Counted from the stretch's first letter, positions 8,272-16,946 are shown. The stretch is DNA of 58,493 nucleotides from Streptomyces odonnellii (GCF_000981895.1 NZ_LATD01000062.1:1-58493); one strand, 5' to 3'. Numbers and translations: made by a program. Notes: generated by a model from the letters alone, not told the origin.

Positions 8272-9153
8272 ATGACCGCGCCCACCACATCAGGTCCCGT
8301 TTCCCACCCGCTCGGGTCCGCTGCCGCGGAGGCCTCCGGCGGGGGACCCGCTTCCGATCACTCCCCGGCCACCGCCCCGACCGCTCCTGTCGCACTCGAC
8401 CTCGGCGGCCGTGTCGCCCTGGTCACCGGCGCCGCGAGCGGGATCGGCCGGGCCTGCGCGCTGCGACTCGCGGCGGCCGGAGCCCGGGTCAGAGCCGTGG
8501 ACCGGGACGGCGAAGGGCTCGACGGCCTGGCCACGGACGCCAAGGGGCTGGTGGGCGCCGTCGAACCGCGCGTCCTCGATCTGACCGACCTCGACGCGGC
8601 GGAGCGGGTCGCCGCGGGCACGGACGTCCTCGTCAACAACGCCGGACTGCAACTGGTACGCCCCATCGAGGACTTCCCGGTAGAGGTCTTCCACACCGTC
8701 CTGACCGTCATGCTGGAGGCCCCCTTCCGGCTGATCCGTGGCGCGCTGCCGCACATGTACGGCCAGGGATGGGGCCGGATCATCAATGTGTCCTCCGTAC
8801 ACGGGCTGCGCGCCTCGGCCTTCAAGTCCGCCTATGTGGCCGCCAAACACGGTCTCGAAGGGCTCTCCAAGACCGCGGCGCTGGAAGGGGCGTCGCACGG
8901 GGTCACCTCCAACTGCGTCAACCCGGGGTATGTGCGTACACCACTGGTCGAGAAGCAGATCGCGGACCAGGCGGAGACCCATCACATCCCGGAGGAACGG
9001 GTCCTGGCCGATGTCCTGCTCCAGGACTCCGCGCTGAAGCGGCTTCTGGAACCGGACGAGGTCGCCGAGGCGGTGGCCTATCTCTGCACCCCGCAGGCGT
9101 CCTTCATCACGGGCACCTCGCTCGCCCTCGACGGCGGCTGGACCGCGCACTGA
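8272..9153 (+). CDS. Short-chain dehydrogenase, 3-hydroxybutyrate dehydrogenase type
   Basis: 293 aa. A Pro/Ser/Ala-rich N-terminal tail of about 40 residues precedes a classical SDR. The SDR has VTGAASGIGRA (NAD(P) binding), NNAGLQ, the catalytic Ser in NVSSVHG and YVAAKHG (YxxxK), and ends FITGTSLALDGGW. The HGLRASAFKSAYVAAKHG and LQDSALKRLLEPDEVA regions fit bacterial D-3-hydroxybutyrate dehydrogenases, which oxidise 3-hydroxybutyrate to acetoacetate. The start follows the TAGGGT box. A GAF/PucR-type regulator follows on the same strand 100 nt downstream, a plausible local controller. Confidence 0.85.
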   Translation: MTAPTTSGPVSHPLGSAAAEASGGGPASDHSPATAPTAPVALDLGGRVALVTGAASGIGRACALRLAAAGARVRAVDRDGEGLDGLATDAKGLVGAVEPRVLDLTDLDAAERVAAGTDVLVNNAGLQLVRPIEDFPVEVFHTVLTVMLEAPFRLIRGALPHMYGQGWGRIINVSSVHGLRASAFKSAYVAAKHGLEGLSKTAALEGASHGVTSNCVNPGYVRTPLVEKQIADQAETHHIPEERVLADVLLQDSALKRLLEPDEVAEAVAYLCTPQASFITGTSLALDGGWTAH

Positions 9154-9184
9154 GGGAGCCGGCTGAGCCTTCCGGGCGGCCGGG

Positions 9185-9211
9185 TTCTCCACATCGCTTG
9201 CGTTGTCCACA
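9185..9211 (+). promoter_or_regulatory. Two DnaA-box-like sequences upstream of the GAF/PucR regulator
   Basis: TTGTCCACA at 9203-9211 matches the streptomycete DnaA-box consensus, and TTCTCCACA at 9185-9193 has one change. Both have the same orientation and start 18 bp apart, 42-68 nt before the regulator start. Confidence 0.4.
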
Positions 9212-9252
9212 GGGCTGGCGCGGCCGGCCGTACGACGGGTAATCCTGTGTCC

Positions 9253-11145
9253 ATGTCCCAAGAACAGGCTTCCTACCTGGAACTCCTCGCGCGCGGCGCC
9301 GCGGCGGAGGCATACGACCGGCCCGCGCTGCTCGCCCGTGCCGACGGCGCGGCGGCGGAGACGCTCGCCGCGCTGGAGAACGCCAAGCAGCTTGCCCTGC
9401 GCGTACGGGCCGAGCTGGCGGAGCGGCGCCGCCGGGAGGCCGAGCTGTCGGCGCTCTTCGAGACCGCGCACGACCTGGCCGGGCTGCGCGATCTCGACGC
9501 CGTGCTCCGCGCGATCGTGCAGCGCGCCCGCTCCCTGCTGGGCACGGAGGTCGCGTATCTGTGTCTCAACGACCCGGACGAGGGCGACACTTATATGCGT
9601 GTCACGGACGGTTCGGTCTCCGCCCGCTTCCAGCAGCTCAGGCTCGGCATGGGCGAGGGGCTCGGCGGGCTGGTCGCCCAGACCGCCCGCCCCTATGTCA
9701 CCGACAGCTATATCGACGATCCCCGCTTCCAGCACACCACCACCATCGACTCGGGTGTGCAGGACGAGGGGCTGGTCGCCATCCTCGGTGTGCCGCTGAT
9801 GCTGGGCAGCCAGGTCATCGGGGTGCTCTTCGCCGCCGACCGCCATGCCCGGGTCTTCGAGCGCGAACAGATAGCGCTGCTCGCCTCGTTCGCCGCGCAC
9901 GCCGCGGTCGCCATCGACACCGCGAATCTGCTGGGGGAGACCCGTACGGCCCTCGCGGAGCTGGAGAAGGCCAACGAGATCATCAAGGAGCACAGCGCGC
10001 TCATCGAGCGTGCCTCGGATGTGCACGACCGGCTGACCGAACTCGTGCTGCGCGGTGGCGGTGTCCACGACGTGGCGAGCGCGCTGTCCGAAGTGCTGGA
10101 CGGCACAGTGGAGTTCGCGGGCCCGGGCTCCGCCTCGGTGACGGCGCTGGAGCTGACGGGCACCGACGGCCGCGCCAAGTGCCATGGCGAGGTGTGGGGC
10201 GCGGCCGTCTCGGCCGGGGGCGAGCTGCTCGGCGCGCTCGTCCTGCGCGGCCATCCAGGGCTGGACCCCGTCGACCAGCGCACCCTTGAGCGGGCCGCCA
10301 TGGTCACCTCACTGCTGCTGCTCGCGCGCCGTTCCGCGGGCGAGGCCGAACAGCGGGTGCGGGGCGAGCTGTTGGACGACCTCCTCGACGCCCCCGACCG
10401 GGACCCGCGGCTGCTGCGTGAGCGAGCCGTCCGGCTGCGCGCCGATCTCGACGCCCCGCATGTGGTGCTGGCCGCCAGGATCGACGGCCCCGCCCCGGAC
10501 ACCACGGAACGCGAGACGGCCGACCGGCGCCGGCTCTGGTCCGCCGCGTCCCATCTCGCCGCCACCGGACAGGGACTGGCCGCCACCCGCGACGGGGGCA
10601 CGGTTCTGCTGCTGCCGCTCGCCCCCGGCGACACGGCCGCCGGACTCGCCCGCCGTACGGCCAGACAGCTCGGCGGCGCGCTGCGCGAGCCGGTCACCAT
10701 CGGCGCCTCCGCCGTCGTCGAGGCGCCCGCGGCCCGGCCGGGGGCGATAGCGGAGGCGTACGCGGAGGCCAGGCGCTGTCTCGACGCGCTGCGGCTGCTC
10801 GGCCGCTCCGGCGACGGCGCGGCCGCCCAGGATCTGGGCTTCCTCGGACTGCTGCTCGCCGACACCCGGGACATCGAGGGCTTCGTCCAGCGCACCATCG
10901 GCGACCTCGTCGCCTACGACCGGCGCCGGGGTACGGACCTGGTCCGCACCCTGGGGGCCTACTTCGAGTCGGGGATGAGCCCGGCCCGTACGAAGGACGA
11001 GCTGCACGTCCACGTCAACACCGTGGCCCAGCGGCTCGAACGGGTGGCCCGGCTGCTCGGCCCCGACTGGCAGTCACCGGCCCGGGCCCTGGAGATCCAG
11101 CTCGCGCTGCGGCTGCACGCGATGGCCGCCGCTGTCGTGCGATGA
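9253..11145 (+). CDS. GAF-domain helix-turn-helix transcriptional regulator (PucR/CdaR type)
   Basis: 630 aa. A coiled N-terminal region (about 1-70) precedes a GAF domain (about 75-215, with LGMGEGLGGLVAQTARPYVT and VPLMLGSQVIGVLFAA). A short helix linker and a GGDEF-like CdaR middle region (to about 520) follow, then a C-terminal PucR-type HTH (LVRTLGAYFESGMSPARTKDEL then HVNTVAQRLERV). It probably senses a small molecule and controls the SDR gene upstream, by analogy with other PucR-family activators. Start ATG 9253 is preceded by GTG 9247; TAATCC ends 7 nt before the ATG, so a leaderless mRNA is possible. It is convergent with the transporter gene. Confidence 0.85.
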   Translation: MSQEQASYLELLARGAAAEAYDRPALLARADGAAAETLAALENAKQLALRVRAELAERRRREAELSALFETAHDLAGLRDLDAVLRAIVQRARSLLGTEVAYLCLNDPDEGDTYMRVTDGSVSARFQQLRLGMGEGLGGLVAQTARPYVTDSYIDDPRFQHTTTIDSGVQDEGLVAILGVPLMLGSQVIGVLFAADRHARVFEREQIALLASFAAHAAVAIDTANLLGETRTALAELEKANEIIKEHSALIERASDVHDRLTELVLRGGGVHDVASALSEVLDGTVEFAGPGSASVTALELTGTDGRAKCHGEVWGAAVSAGGELLGALVLRGHPGLDPVDQRTLERAAMVTSLLLLARRSAGEAEQRVRGELLDDLLDAPDRDPRLLRERAVRLRADLDAPHVVLAARIDGPAPDTTERETADRRRLWSAASHLAATGQGLAATRDGGTVLLLPLAPGDTAAGLARRTARQLGGALREPVTIGASAVVEAPAARPGAIAEAYAEARRCLDALRLLGRSGDGAAAQDLGFLGLLLADTRDIEGFVQRTIGDLVAYDRRRGTDLVRTLGAYFESGMSPARTKDELHVHVNTVAQRLERVARLLGPDWQSPARALEIQLALRLHAMAAAVVR

Positions 11146-11206
11146 GCGCTACGCCTCACACAACAGCGGCGGACAAGGCCGGCCCGTCCGGTACGCGCCC
11201 GAGATG

Positions 11207-12619
11207 TCAGGCGCGCGGGGTACGGAGGGAGGCCGCGGTTCCGGCGTCGGCTCCGGCGCCGCGCGGCGCCGGCACCTTCGCGGAATCCGGCCCGGCGTCG
11301 ACGTCCGCGAGATCCCGGTTCCGGGTCTCCCGGGCGCAGGCGATCGCCACGACCGTGATCAGTGCGGCGGCGATGACGTAGAGGGCGATCGGTGTCGAGC
11401 TGTCGTAGTCGGCGAGCAGCGCCGTCGCGATGAGCGGCGCGGGCGCCCCGGCGGCCACCGACGCGAACTGCGCGCCGATGGAGGCCCCCGAGTAGCGCAT
11501 CCGGGTCGCGAACATCTCCGAGAAGAACGCCGCCTGCGGCGCGTACATCGCCCCGTGAAGCACCAGCCCGACCGTCACGGCCACCAGCAGATTGCCGAAG
11601 CTCGCGGTGTCGATCAGCGCGAAGAACGGGAACATCCACGCCCCGACACCGACAGCGCCGATCACATAGACCGGCCGTCGTCCGATCCGGTCCGACAGCG
11701 CGCCCCAGGCGGGGATCACCGCGAAGTGCACGGCGGAGCCGATGAGTACGGCGTTGAGCGCGGTCTGCTTGCTCACCTCGGCCGCGGTCGTCGCGTACAC
11801 CAGGATGAAGGCGGTGATCACGTAGTAGCTGATGTTCTCCGCCATCCGCGCGCCCATCGCCACCAGCACATCGCGCCAGTGGTGCCGCAGGACCGCGACG
11901 ACCGGCATCTTCTCGGCCGCGGCGGCGGACTTCCGCTGCTCGGCCTGGGCCAGCGCCGCCTTGAAGACGGGGGACTCGTCGACGGAGAGCCGGATCCACA
12001 GCCCGACCAGCACCAGCACACCGGAGAGCAGGAACGGTATGCGCCAGCCCCACGAGGTGAAGGCGGCGTCCGAGAGCAGCGCGGTGAGCGCCGAGAGCAC
12101 CCCGGTCGCGAGCAACTGCCCGGCCGGCGCACCGGTCTGCGGCCAAGAAGCCCAGAACCCACGCCGCTTCGCGTCCCCGTGCTCCGACACCAGCAGCACG
12201 GCCCCGCCCCACTCACCACCGAGCGCGAACCCCTGGACCAGCCGCAGTACGGTCAGCAGCATGGGAGCGGCCGTACCGATGGTGGCATGTGTGGGCATCA
12301 GCCCGATCGCGAAGGTCGCACCGCCCATCATCAGCAGGCTCAGCACGAGCAGCTTCTTGCGCCCCATCCGGTCCCCGTAATGCCCGAAGACCAGCGCACC
12401 GATGGGCCGTGCGGCAAACCCGACCGCGTAGGTCAGAAAGGACAGCAGCGTCCCGACGAGCGGATCGGAGTCGGGAAAGAAGAGCTTGTTGAAGACGAGC
12501 GCGGCGGCCGAGCCGTACAAGAAGAAGTCGTACCACTCGATGGTGGTCCCGATGAGGCTCGCGGCGACAATGCGCTTGAGTGAGCGGGGCGTTGGCGGAG
12601 CGGATGCCGAGGCAGCCAT
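11207..12619 (-). CDS. MFS transporter, metabolite:H+ symporter (MHS) type
   Basis: 470 aa with about twelve membrane segments. The N-terminal IGTTIEWYDFFLYGSAAAL is the hallmark of the MHS family, and GHYGDRMGRKK and ALSDRIGRRP are the two MFS loop motifs. Family members import organic acids, shikimate, betaine or proline with protons. Its position beside a 3-hydroxybutyrate-dehydrogenase-like gene suggests, without proof, a short organic acid as substrate. Start ATG 12619 follows GGAAG with 8-nt spacing; an ATG 15 codons upstream has none. The cytoplasmic tail is Ala/Gly-rich. Confidence 0.88.
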   Translation of the reverse strand: MAASASAPPTPRSLKRIVAASLIGTTIEWYDFFLYGSAAALVFNKLFFPDSDPLVGTLLSFLTYAVGFAARPIGALVFGHYGDRMGRKKLLVLSLLMMGGATFAIGLMPTHATIGTAAPMLLTVLRLVQGFALGGEWGGAVLLVSEHGDAKRRGFWASWPQTGAPAGQLLATGVLSALTALLSDAAFTSWGWRIPFLLSGVLVLVGLWIRLSVDESPVFKAALAQAEQRKSAAAAEKMPVVAVLRHHWRDVLVAMGARMAENISYYVITAFILVYATTAAEVSKQTALNAVLIGSAVHFAVIPAWGALSDRIGRRPVYVIGAVGVGAWMFPFFALIDTASFGNLLVAVTVGLVLHGAMYAPQAAFFSEMFATRMRYSGASIGAQFASVAAGAPAPLIATALLADYDSSTPIALYVIAAALITVVAIACARETRNRDLADVDAGPDSAKVPAPRGAGADAGTAASLRTPRA

Positions 12620-12858
12620 GGTCACCACTTCCGGACGGGATGGGGACGGTATGTGTCGCCACACCGTAGGAATGCCGACGTCAAGGGCACATGTGGTGGG
12701 GCACCATAGTTCGGGGCCGGGGTGTGCGTGTAGGACCCATGTCAGCCATCGGGGGCGTACGGCAGGGGCTCGGCGTACAGGGTGGCCGAGGAGGGCCGTC
12801 GTATCGGTTGCCTACTCGGCTGCGTTCCTGCCGGAAGCACCCGGTCGGCCCGGCTCGA

Positions 12859-12864
12859 TAGCAT
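12859..12864 (+). promoter_or_regulatory. -10 box of leaderless promoter for the VOC gene
   Basis: TAGCAT is followed by 7 nt and then ATG 12872. It supports that start over the in-frame ATG at 12863, which would overlap the box. Confidence 0.55.
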
Positions 12865-12871
12865 GCAACGC

Positions 12872-13309
12872 ATGGCCATCAGACTTGAGAACGTCGGTAT
12901 CGCCGTTCGTGACCTCGAAGCAACGATCTCCTTTTTCACCGACCTCGGCCTCACGGTCGTCGGCCGTGACACGGTCAGTGGTGAGTGGACCGACACCGCC
13001 GTCGGCCTCGACGGCAATCACGCCCGCATCGCGATGCTCCAGACGCCGGACGGTCACGGCCGCATTGAGCTCTTCGAGTACATCCACCCGGAAGCGATCG
13101 AGTCGGAGCCCACTCGTCCCAACGAGATCGGCATGCATCGCGTCGCCTTCGCAGTCGACGACATCGACGAAGCCCTTGAGACAGCCGCGAAGCACGGATG
13201 CCTTCCGCTTCGCGGTGTGGCGACCTATGAGGACATCTACAAGCTCACGTACGTCCGCGGTCCCAGCAGCATCCTTGTGATGCTCGCCGAGGAGCTGAAG
13301 AAGAACTGA
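12872..13309 (+). CDS. VOC (glyoxalase/dioxygenase-fold) family protein
   Basis: 145 aa. Two beta-alpha-beta-beta-beta modules are visible: LENVGIAVRDLEATISFF at the start and MHRVAFAVDDIDEALETA near residue 90, with metal-ligand-type Glu residues in RIELFEY and His in MHRVAF. Such proteins include glyoxalases, methylmalonyl-CoA epimerases and antibiotic-resistance proteins, and the exact reaction cannot be told. Base composition is slightly lower in GC than its neighbours. It is monocistronic and convergent with the Lrp gene. Confidence 0.82.
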   Translation: MAIRLENVGIAVRDLEATISFFTDLGLTVVGRDTVSGEWTDTAVGLDGNHARIAMLQTPDGHGRIELFEYIHPEAIESEPTRPNEIGMHRVAFAVDDIDEALETAAKHGCLPLRGVATYEDIYKLTYVRGPSSILVMLAEELKKN

Positions 13310-13400
13310 GGGCCGATCGGGTCACGATGGCTGTTCTATTCGGTTAGTACCTGGCCGGCGCTTGCGCAGGGTTCCGGCCTCTCCGGCGGATCGTCGGGTG

Positions 13401-13847
13401 TCAGTGGCCGACAGGGCGCCGGGGCAGCGGAGACGAGTACACGACGCTGGTCGTGACGGAACCCAGGCCGCCGATTCGACCGGAGACCTCTTCCAGATGG
13501 CGCATGGAACGCGTCGCGACCTTGATGATGAAGCAGTCGTCGCCCGTCACGTGATGGGCTTCCAGGATCTCCGGCATCGCCTCGATCAGGTCGTGGAAGG
13601 GTTTGTAGTTGCTGTTCGGGTAGCGCAGTCGCACGAACGCCATGATCGTCAGCCCGACCTTCTCCGGGTCCACGACCGCCGCGTAGCCGTCGATGATCCC
13701 CGCCTCCTCCAGCCGGCGCACGCGCTCGGTGACCGCGCTCGCCGACATGGAGACGGCGCGCGCGAGGTCGGCGAAGCTGGCCCGGCCGTCGCGCTGGAGG
13801 ACGTCGAGTATGCGCCAGTCGAGGGCGTCAGGGGAAAACGTGGCCAT
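13401..13847 (-). CDS. Lrp/AsnC-family transcriptional regulator
   Basis: 148 aa. The N-terminal HTH (LDWRILDVLQRDGRASFADL then MSASAVTERVRRLEEAGII) is followed by an effector-binding RAM domain (VGLTIMAFVRLRYP, then HHVTGDDCFIIKVA). This is the usual length for the family. It is divergent from the rhodanese gene across 144 nt, so the likely target is that gene and itself, as is common for Lrp/AsnC proteins. Confidence 0.93.
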   Translation of the reverse strand: MATFSPDALDWRILDVLQRDGRASFADLARAVSMSASAVTERVRRLEEAGIIDGYAAVVDPEKVGLTIMAFVRLRYPNSNYKPFHDLIEAMPEILEAHHVTGDDCFIIKVATRSMRHLEEVSGRIGGLGSVTTSVVYSSPLPRRPVGH

Positions 13848-13991
13848 GGCTGAGAAGTAGCACGGATTCCCCGGTCATAGCAATAAAGAGCAGTGGATGA
13901 TGCCTTCAGAGTGCCGGATCCGGCCCGTAGATTCGAGGTCGTAGAGAGCAGCTCGATCTCATGCCCGGCATCAGGAAAGGCGCCCTGTTCC
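13848..13991. promoter_or_regulatory. Divergent lrp / rhodanese promoter region
   Basis: This 144-nt region lies between two divergent starts. AGGAAAGG near 13973-13980 is the rhodanese ribosome site. No single clear dyad was found, but an Lrp-family regulator would be expected to bind here. Confidence 0.45.
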
Positions 13992-14465
13992 ATGACCACG
14001 ACCGTCCCCAACTCCGTTCTGCGCGTAGCCCCCGAGACGCCCGCCGAGGCCGCTGCCCACTTCCGCGCCTCGCTGCGCCTGTACGCCGACGTGTCCGACG
14101 TCGCCGCCGCGCTCGCGGCCGACGCCGACCCGGGATTTGTGATTCTCGACTCCCGTTCCACCGAGTCCTGGGACCAGGGACACATCCCCGGCGCGATCCA
14201 CCTGCCCACCGCGCTCATCCCCGAGCAGGCCGAGGGCTTGCTCGACAAGTCGGTGCCCGTCGTCAGCTACTGCTGGGGGCCGGGCTGCAACGGTGCCACC
14301 CGTGCGGCCCTCGCCCTCGCTGAGCTCGGCTTCCAGGTCAAGGAAATGCTTGGAGGGTTCGAGTACTGGGTGCGCGAGGGCTTCGCGTACGAGACCTGGC
14401 AGGGCCCGGAACGTCGCGACGCCGACCCCCTGACCGCCCCGGTCGCGGGCACCTGCGGCTGCTGA
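13992..14465 (+). CDS. Rhodanese-domain sulfurtransferase
   Basis: 157 aa. A single rhodanese domain runs from about 30 to 135 (FVILDSRSTESWDQGHIPGA). The active-site loop YCWGPGCNGATRAA carries the expected Cys, with a second Cys before it. The C-terminus ends GTCGC with two further Cys. It may transfer sulfane sulfur in the cytoplasm. Start ATG 13992 follows AGGAAAGG. It is divergent from the Lrp/AsnC gene, which probably controls it. Confidence 0.9.
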   Translation: MTTTVPNSVLRVAPETPAEAAAHFRASLRLYADVSDVAAALAADADPGFVILDSRSTESWDQGHIPGAIHLPTALIPEQAEGLLDKSVPVVSYCWGPGCNGATRAALALAELGFQVKEMLGGFEYWVREGFAYETWQGPERRDADPLTAPVAGTCGC

Positions 14466-14561
14466 TCCCGGCACCGCACGCCCGCCCCAGCGCCGGCCCC
14501 AGCGCCCGCCGCTCCCCCTTGCCGGCTCTGATCAGCCCACCCGGTCTTCGGTATCGCGGGT

Positions 14562-15263
14562 TCAGTCGGGGAGTCCCCAGAAGCCGCCGTGCAGTCCGAC
14601 CTCGGCGAAGTAGGACGCGGCGGAGACGGGGTCGCGGCGGATGTATCCCCGCTCCATGCGGCCTGCGTACCAGCCCCGGGCCAGCCGCCACAGTGTGGGC
14701 AGATCCATGACGTAGCCGCGTTCCTGTCCCGTGTTGTGCAGCCAGGCGTCGACGCAGTCGGTCGAGCAGAACAGGCGCTGGTTGGCGCAGGTGTGGACGA
14801 CGTCGTCCCAGATGCGGTGAGCGGGGGTAAGGAAATGGGCCACCTGCTCGCCCTCGGGGGGAGCTTCCCGGCCCACGACCCATGCGTGCGGGGTGTCGCA
14901 GGCCGGGCAGCGCGTGGCGACCAGAACGTCCGGCTCCGCGGTCACGAGCTGGGGGACGGCGAAGGAGTCCCAGGCGCAGCCGCCCCACCACAGCGTGCTC
15001 GTTCCCATGACGGAGAAGCCGAGAGGGATCGAGGCGAACGGGTGGGCCATCACGATCCGGTCGCGGTCGCGGCTGTCGAGCACCACATCATGGCGCGCGT
15101 GCAGGACTTCCAGTGCATGGCGTGCCTCGTCCGCGGAGGCACCAATGACGTGGGCCAAGTCCTGGGGGGTGGGGGCTTCGCCGGTGCGGGCGAAGTGCGA
15201 GTAGACCGCGAGCCGGACCGATTCCGTACGGGCTGCCTGCGACGGATCGACGGAACCGCTCAT
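14562..15263 (-). CDS. merB: MerB-like organomercurial (alkylmercury) lyase
   Basis: 233 aa. A winged-helix-like N-terminal part (about 10-65) precedes the MerB core. The residues of the MerB catalytic triad occur at the same numbers as in the plasmid enzyme: C96 and D99 in WGGCAWDSF, and C159 in VHTCANQ. The further FCSTDCVDAWL segment is Cys-rich. MerB cleaves the carbon-mercury bond, releasing Hg(II). No merA, merR, merT or merP gene is in the window, so resistance by this gene alone is doubtful and another lyase role is possible. Start ATG 15263 follows a strong GGAGGAG ribosome site. Confidence 0.75.
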   Translation of the reverse strand: MSGSVDPSQAARTESVRLAVYSHFARTGEAPTPQDLAHVIGASADEARHALEVLHARHDVVLDSRDRDRIVMAHPFASIPLGFSVMGTSTLWWGGCAWDSFAVPQLVTAEPDVLVATRCPACDTPHAWVVGREAPPEGEQVAHFLTPAHRIWDDVVHTCANQRLFCSTDCVDAWLHNTGQERGYVMDLPTLWRLARGWYAGRMERGYIRRDPVSAASYFAEVGLHGGFWGLPD

Positions 15264-15505
15264 CTTCTCCGCTCCTCCGGTACGCCCTGGCGGCGAGTGT
15301 ACGCGGAGCATGAGCCGCACAGCGGCCGGGCGGCGGCCGAGCACGCTACGGCTCCCGCATGACTTGCCGCGAGACCGTACGACGACCGATCCGCATACTC
15401 TGTGCAGGCGTACGCCGGTGTGTCGGCGCAGTCGCCGATGTGACGCTTTGCGACATTTCAAGCCGCGGGGCATTCCGTTCCGCTTCCAAGCAAGAAAGGG
15501 AAGTC

Positions 15506-15970
15506 GTGAAACGAATCGGCGTGTGTGCCCTGTCCCTTGCCGCCTCCGTGGCCCTGACGGGTGCGACCGCGGGCCAGGCCTCCGCGGGCACCGGAGACGA
15601 TCCCTCGACCGTCGCCGTCGTCGTGAACCACGGTGACGGCAACCTCTTCAACCAGGGTGACGGCAACAGCAACAACACCCAGGTCGGCGACGGGAACACG
15701 GCAGGGGGACACACCGTAACCCCGACGCCGGGCCCCATGCCCACCGTGACCACCTTCTACAGTCCGCTGGTGAGCGTGCAACCGGGGCAGACACGCATGG
15801 TGACCGCTACCTGCGGCTTGAACATGGAGGCGATTTCCGGCGCCTACCAGCAGACCGGCCTTCAGGTTCTGCAGACCAGCCAGACCGCCAACTCGTTCAC
15901 CGTCGAGGTGGAGAACACCAGTACGTTGGTCGGAGCGGCGGTGGCCTCGGTCAACTGCGTGTCGCTGTAA
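15506..15970 (+). CDS. Small secreted protein with GDGN repeats
   Basis: 154 aa. The signal peptide runs about 1-28 (KRIGVCALSLAASVALTGA, cleavage after ASA). The mature part starts with three GDGN units separated by Asn/Gln-rich spacers, then a TPTPGP linker and a C-terminal domain of about 85 residues with two Cys (TATCGLN and VNCVSL), probably disulfide-bonded. I do not recognise a family. The repeats are somewhat like curlin/chaplin Asn/Gln repeats but too short to call. Start GTG 15506 follows AAAGGGAAG. The upstream region is AT-richer than average. Confidence 0.72.
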   Translation: MKRIGVCALSLAASVALTGATAGQASAGTGDDPSTVAVVVNHGDGNLFNQGDGNSNNTQVGDGNTAGGHTVTPTPGPMPTVTTFYSPLVSVQPGQTRMVTATCGLNMEAISGAYQQTGLQVLQTSQTANSFTVEVENTSTLVGAAVASVNCVSL

Positions 15971-15997
15971 CACGGCAGGGGATCACCTGAGGGGTGG

Positions 15998-16660
15998 TCA
16001 GGACGGTGATGCCAGGGCCCGTATCGCGTCGGCAAACCGGGCGTCGTCCTTGGTGGTGGTGGCGTCGGCGATGTAGCCGTCGGGTCGGATCAGCACCAAG
16101 GCGTCGCCGTCGACGCCGTAGGTGCGGGTCAGTTTGCCGCTGGTGTCGGCGATTTCGCCCCCGTTGCCCGGGCGGCGCACCACACGGTAGCTGTGCAGTC
16201 CGGCGCCGGTCTCCGGCCAGGGCAGGCCGGTGGGGGCGTTGCCGAAGGCGAGGAGGGTGAAGTGGGCTCCTCTGAGGACGTCGAACAGGCGGCGTGCTCC
16301 GTCCGCGGTGACGCAAGGTGCGTCGGGGGCGCGGTCTCCCGCGATGAGGGTGCGGGTGGTTCCGGTTCCGGCGAGGGGGCCGCCGCGGTAGGACAGGGTG
16401 AGCTGTTGTTCCTCGTCGCCGCGTTTGAGGCCGGACAGGCGGTGCTGGCTGAGGTTCTGGTACAGCTCGCTGGATTTGCCCAGGACGTGGGCGGCGACCG
16501 GTCGTCGTTCGGTTTCGTAGGTGTCCAGGAGGGCGTCGGGTGCGCCTGCCAGGACCTGGGCGAGTTTCCAGCCGAGGGCGGGGCGGCCGCGGCGCGGGCC
16601 GCTCGGCGTCTGCGGGCGCGCGGCCCACCAGGCGGGACGGCCGGGAGCGGCGGTGCTCAT
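15998..16660 (-). pseudogene. C-terminal remnant of an FAD-dependent aromatic hydroxylase
   Basis: About 220 codons survive. From ALGWKLAQVLAGAPDALLDTYETERRPVA (near residue 29) on, the sequence matches the C-terminal third of class A flavoprotein monooxygenases, including the thioredoxin-like tail. The FAD-binding GxGxxG, the DG motif and GDAAH motif are all missing, and the first 28 residues look unrelated. Normal proteins have about 500 residues. It is therefore a 5'-deleted gene and cannot be an active oxygenase. Confidence 0.75.
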
Positions 16661-16760
16661 GTTGTGGTCTTCCCGTCGGCGCGCCTGAACCGGTGAGGGC
16701 GGCCTGCGCGCTCAGCGCGACCCTGCGCACACGACGGTCCCGTCGAGGCACTCTATGTGA

Positions 16761-16800
16761 CCCCACCATTATGGGTACGTTGTAGCCATATGTGGTGGGG
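16761..16800. promoter_or_regulatory. Long imperfect inverted repeat
   Basis: CCCCACCATTATGG (16761-16774) and CCATATGTGGTGGGG (16786-16800) form arms around an 11-nt centre, with one 1-2 nt bulge. It lies about 100 nt upstream of the remaining monooxygenase frame. On that strand CATAAT could serve as a -10 box, so this may be an operator left over from the intact gene. Confidence 0.45.
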
Positions 16801-16946
16801 TGCGGGCTCTGTGCCTGGCCACCGTGGGAGGTTGTTCGCCCGCGGGGCCCCTCTGCGGCCGGATCCGCCCTGGACCGCCGCATGCGCGGCCACCGGCCGA
16901 TGGGGCCGTGTGCGGCCGGGCCCGGCGAGCGGTCCTGCGTTGCGTC

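Noticed and set aside
12691..12701. ATGTGGTGGGG shared between 12691 and 16790 as a common operator
   Set aside because: Only 11 bp match and the flanks differ; the dyad arm seen at 16761-16800 is missing at 12691.
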